Below, one piece after another: positions 61,205-64,000 of a DNA stretch of 64,000 nucleotides. The position numbers and the translations under genes were made by a program. Source of the DNA: Myxococcales bacterium (lineage in GTDB: Bacteria > Myxococcota_A > Polyangia > Haliangiales > Haliangiaceae). The DNA is taken from contig JADKKI010000004.1 of assembly GCA_016720595.1 (NCBI GenBank), forward strand, positions 1 to 64,000, read 5' to 3'. Position 1 is the stretch's first letter; every line of letters starts with the position of its first letter. The notes below the pieces were generated by a model, which searched no databases, was not told where the DNA came from, and was given only the letters and a program-made list of their open reading frames with translations.

Positions 61205-62229
61205 GGCGGCCCGAGCCTTCCCCACGCGGGGACCGCGTCGAGCACGCGCAGCACGTTGGCGCCGAGGATCTTCTCGAGCACGCGCGGCGGCACGCCTCGA
61301 CGCGACAGCGCGACGGTGAGGTTCGGCATCGCGGCGACGTCCTCGAGCCCTTCGGGCGGCACCACGAAGCCATCGAAGTCCGAGCCGAGGGCGGGCACGT
61401 CCTCGCCGGCGACGTCGATCACGTGCAGCAGGTGGTCGACCACGCTGTCGATCGAGGCCGAGCCGAGGTACTTGCGCGCGAAGATGATGCCGACGCAGCC
61501 GCCCTTGTCGGCGAGGGCGCGGATCTGCGCGTCGTCGATGTTGCGCCAGTGCTCGTGCACGCCGAGAACGCCGGTGTGCGAGACCATCGGCGGAACGGTG
61601 GCGAGGGCCAGTGCATCGAAGTAGCCCTTCCGGTTGATGTGCGCGAGATCGACGATCACGCCGCAGCGCTCGCACTCGCGGATCACGTCCTCGCCGAACC
61701 CGGTGAGCCCTTCGGTCGCATCGGCGCCCCGGCCCTTCGCGGGCCGGCCGATCGCATTCTTCGAAAAGTGGAGGAGGCCGAGGTAGCGCACGCCGCGCCG
61801 GGAGAACGCCTCGATCGTCTCGAGATCACCCTCGAGCGCCTGGCCTCCCTCGATCCCGCCGAGCGCGGCGATCTTGCCCGCCGCCTTCGCCGCGCGGACC
61901 TCCGCACCAGTGCGCGTCCACGCGAGCTCGCTCGGGTGCTTCGCCATCGCGTCGTCGAGCGCATCGAGCTGTCGCGTCACCGAGCGGGCGCATCCGCGCT
62001 CGGGGTACGGCGTGGTCCAGAAGCTGAAGAACTGGCCGGCCACCCCACCATCGCGCAGCCGTGGGAGATCGACGTGGCCGAACACGTTGACCGCCTTGGG
62101 CATCGGGCGTTCGTGGCGCGCGGCGAGGTCGTAGCCGAGCTTGTCCATCAGCTTGGCGGTGTCCGCGTGGAGGTCGAGGACGTGAACCTCGGCGTGGAGG
62201 GCCCGTGCCTCGTCGAGTGTGAGGCTCAT
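61201..62229 (-). CDS. Membrane dipeptidase-like (peptidase family M19) enzyme
   Basis: 342 aa. Zinc-dependent dipeptidase of the renal-dipeptidase family. Metal-ligand motifs: DLHADTA (20-26), the bridging Glu in GGIEGGQAL, His in DLAHIN, His in VSHTG, and the Asp in GSDFDG. There is no signal peptide, so cytoplasmic action on dipeptides is likely. It starts 5 bases after the methyltransferase stop and overlaps the hydrolase gene by 4, so it is central in the operon. Confidence 0.92.
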   Translation of the reverse strand: MSLTLDEARALHAEVHVLDLHADTAKLMDKLGYDLAARHERPMPKAVNVFGHVDLPRLRDGGVAGQFFSFWTTPYPERGCARSVTRQLDALDDAMAKHPSELAWTRTGAEVRAAKAAGKIAALGGIEGGQALEGDLETIEAFSRRGVRYLGLLHFSKNAIGRPAKGRGADATEGLTGFGEDVIRECERCGVIVDLAHINRKGYFDALALATVPPMVSHTGVLGVHEHWRNIDDAQIRALADKGGCVGIIFARKYLGSASIDSVVDHLLHVIDVAGEDVPALGSDFDGFVVPPEGLEDVAAMPNLTVALSRRGVPPRVLEKILGANVLRVLDAVPAWGRLGPP

Positions 62230-62234
62230 GGGGG

Positions 62235-64000
<1,766 letters not shown>

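Noticed and set aside
60303..61373. Upstream extension of the pilin-like gene
   Set aside because: Antisense-frame shadow of the hydrolase and dipeptidase genes; a natural signal sequence starts at 60302.

Overview
The window is about 64 kb of very GC-rich, gene-dense bacterial DNA. It has no rRNA, tRNA, CRISPR array or recognisable insertion sequence, and no gene-free stretch longer than 300 bases. The gene content points to a Myxococcota-like (delta-proteobacterial, myxobacterial) genome. It includes a secreted Sel1-repeat protein with a MYXO-CTERM-like tail (Cys-Gly-Cys, a membrane helix, then an Arg cluster), a Ser/Thr kinase with a sulfatase-modifying-factor-like domain, a many-haem cytochrome, many lipoproteins, separate glycyl-tRNA synthetase alpha and beta chains next to pyruvate phosphate dikinase, and extreme low-complexity tails on several proteins. 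The species assignment is an inference from these families.

Layout. 1-5658 (+): a many-haem cytochrome, an outer-membrane barrel protein and a lipoprotein propeller with a haem motif, possibly an electron conduit; all are broken by frame changes. 5681-9536: a RIO-type kinase with a repetitive tail (-), a Uma2-family protein (+), and a PA14/P-domain lipoprotein (-, one frame break). 9656-19077 (-): a tight five-gene MoxR / DUF58 / von Willebrand factor A operon headed by an 890-residue coiled-coil membrane protein. 19262-25231 (-): an ABC exporter (permease, ATPase, HlyD-like adaptor) preceded by a large GT39-like glycosyltransferase. 25289-28527 (+): an aminotransferase, glycerate 2-kinase and PrmC. 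28505-33638 (-): a small lipoprotein, the Sel1-repeat protein and the kinase. 33676-35712 (+): an Omp85-like protein. 35684-41556 (-): a MATE transporter, two small envelope proteins and a RecQ-type helicase with very long disordered tails. 41764-45583 (+): a PlsB-like acyltransferase, a GpsA-like protein that has lost its catalytic residues, and a lipoprotein. 45600-46121 (-): a PPC-domain lipoprotein. 46235-51979 (+): glyQ-glyS-ppdK. 52087-57671 (+): two secreted surface proteins and a SPOR-domain protein. 57688-64000 (-): an operon from a homocysteine methyltransferase/MTHFR fusion (running off the window) through a dipeptidase, a hydrolase, a pilin-like protein and a cytochrome c lipoprotein to a propeller protein.

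Two themes run across the window. Start/stop overlaps of 1-11 bases are very common, so most genes sit in translationally coupled operons. Many operon-leading genes have a TANNNT -10-like box only 5-8 bases before the start codon, sometimes with a matching TTGACN -35 box, which suggests widespread leaderless transcripts.

Frame breaks are concentrated in the first 9.1 kb, very densely in the first 2 kb. The rest reads cleanly, so sequencing or assembly indels near a contig end are more likely than true pseudogenes.
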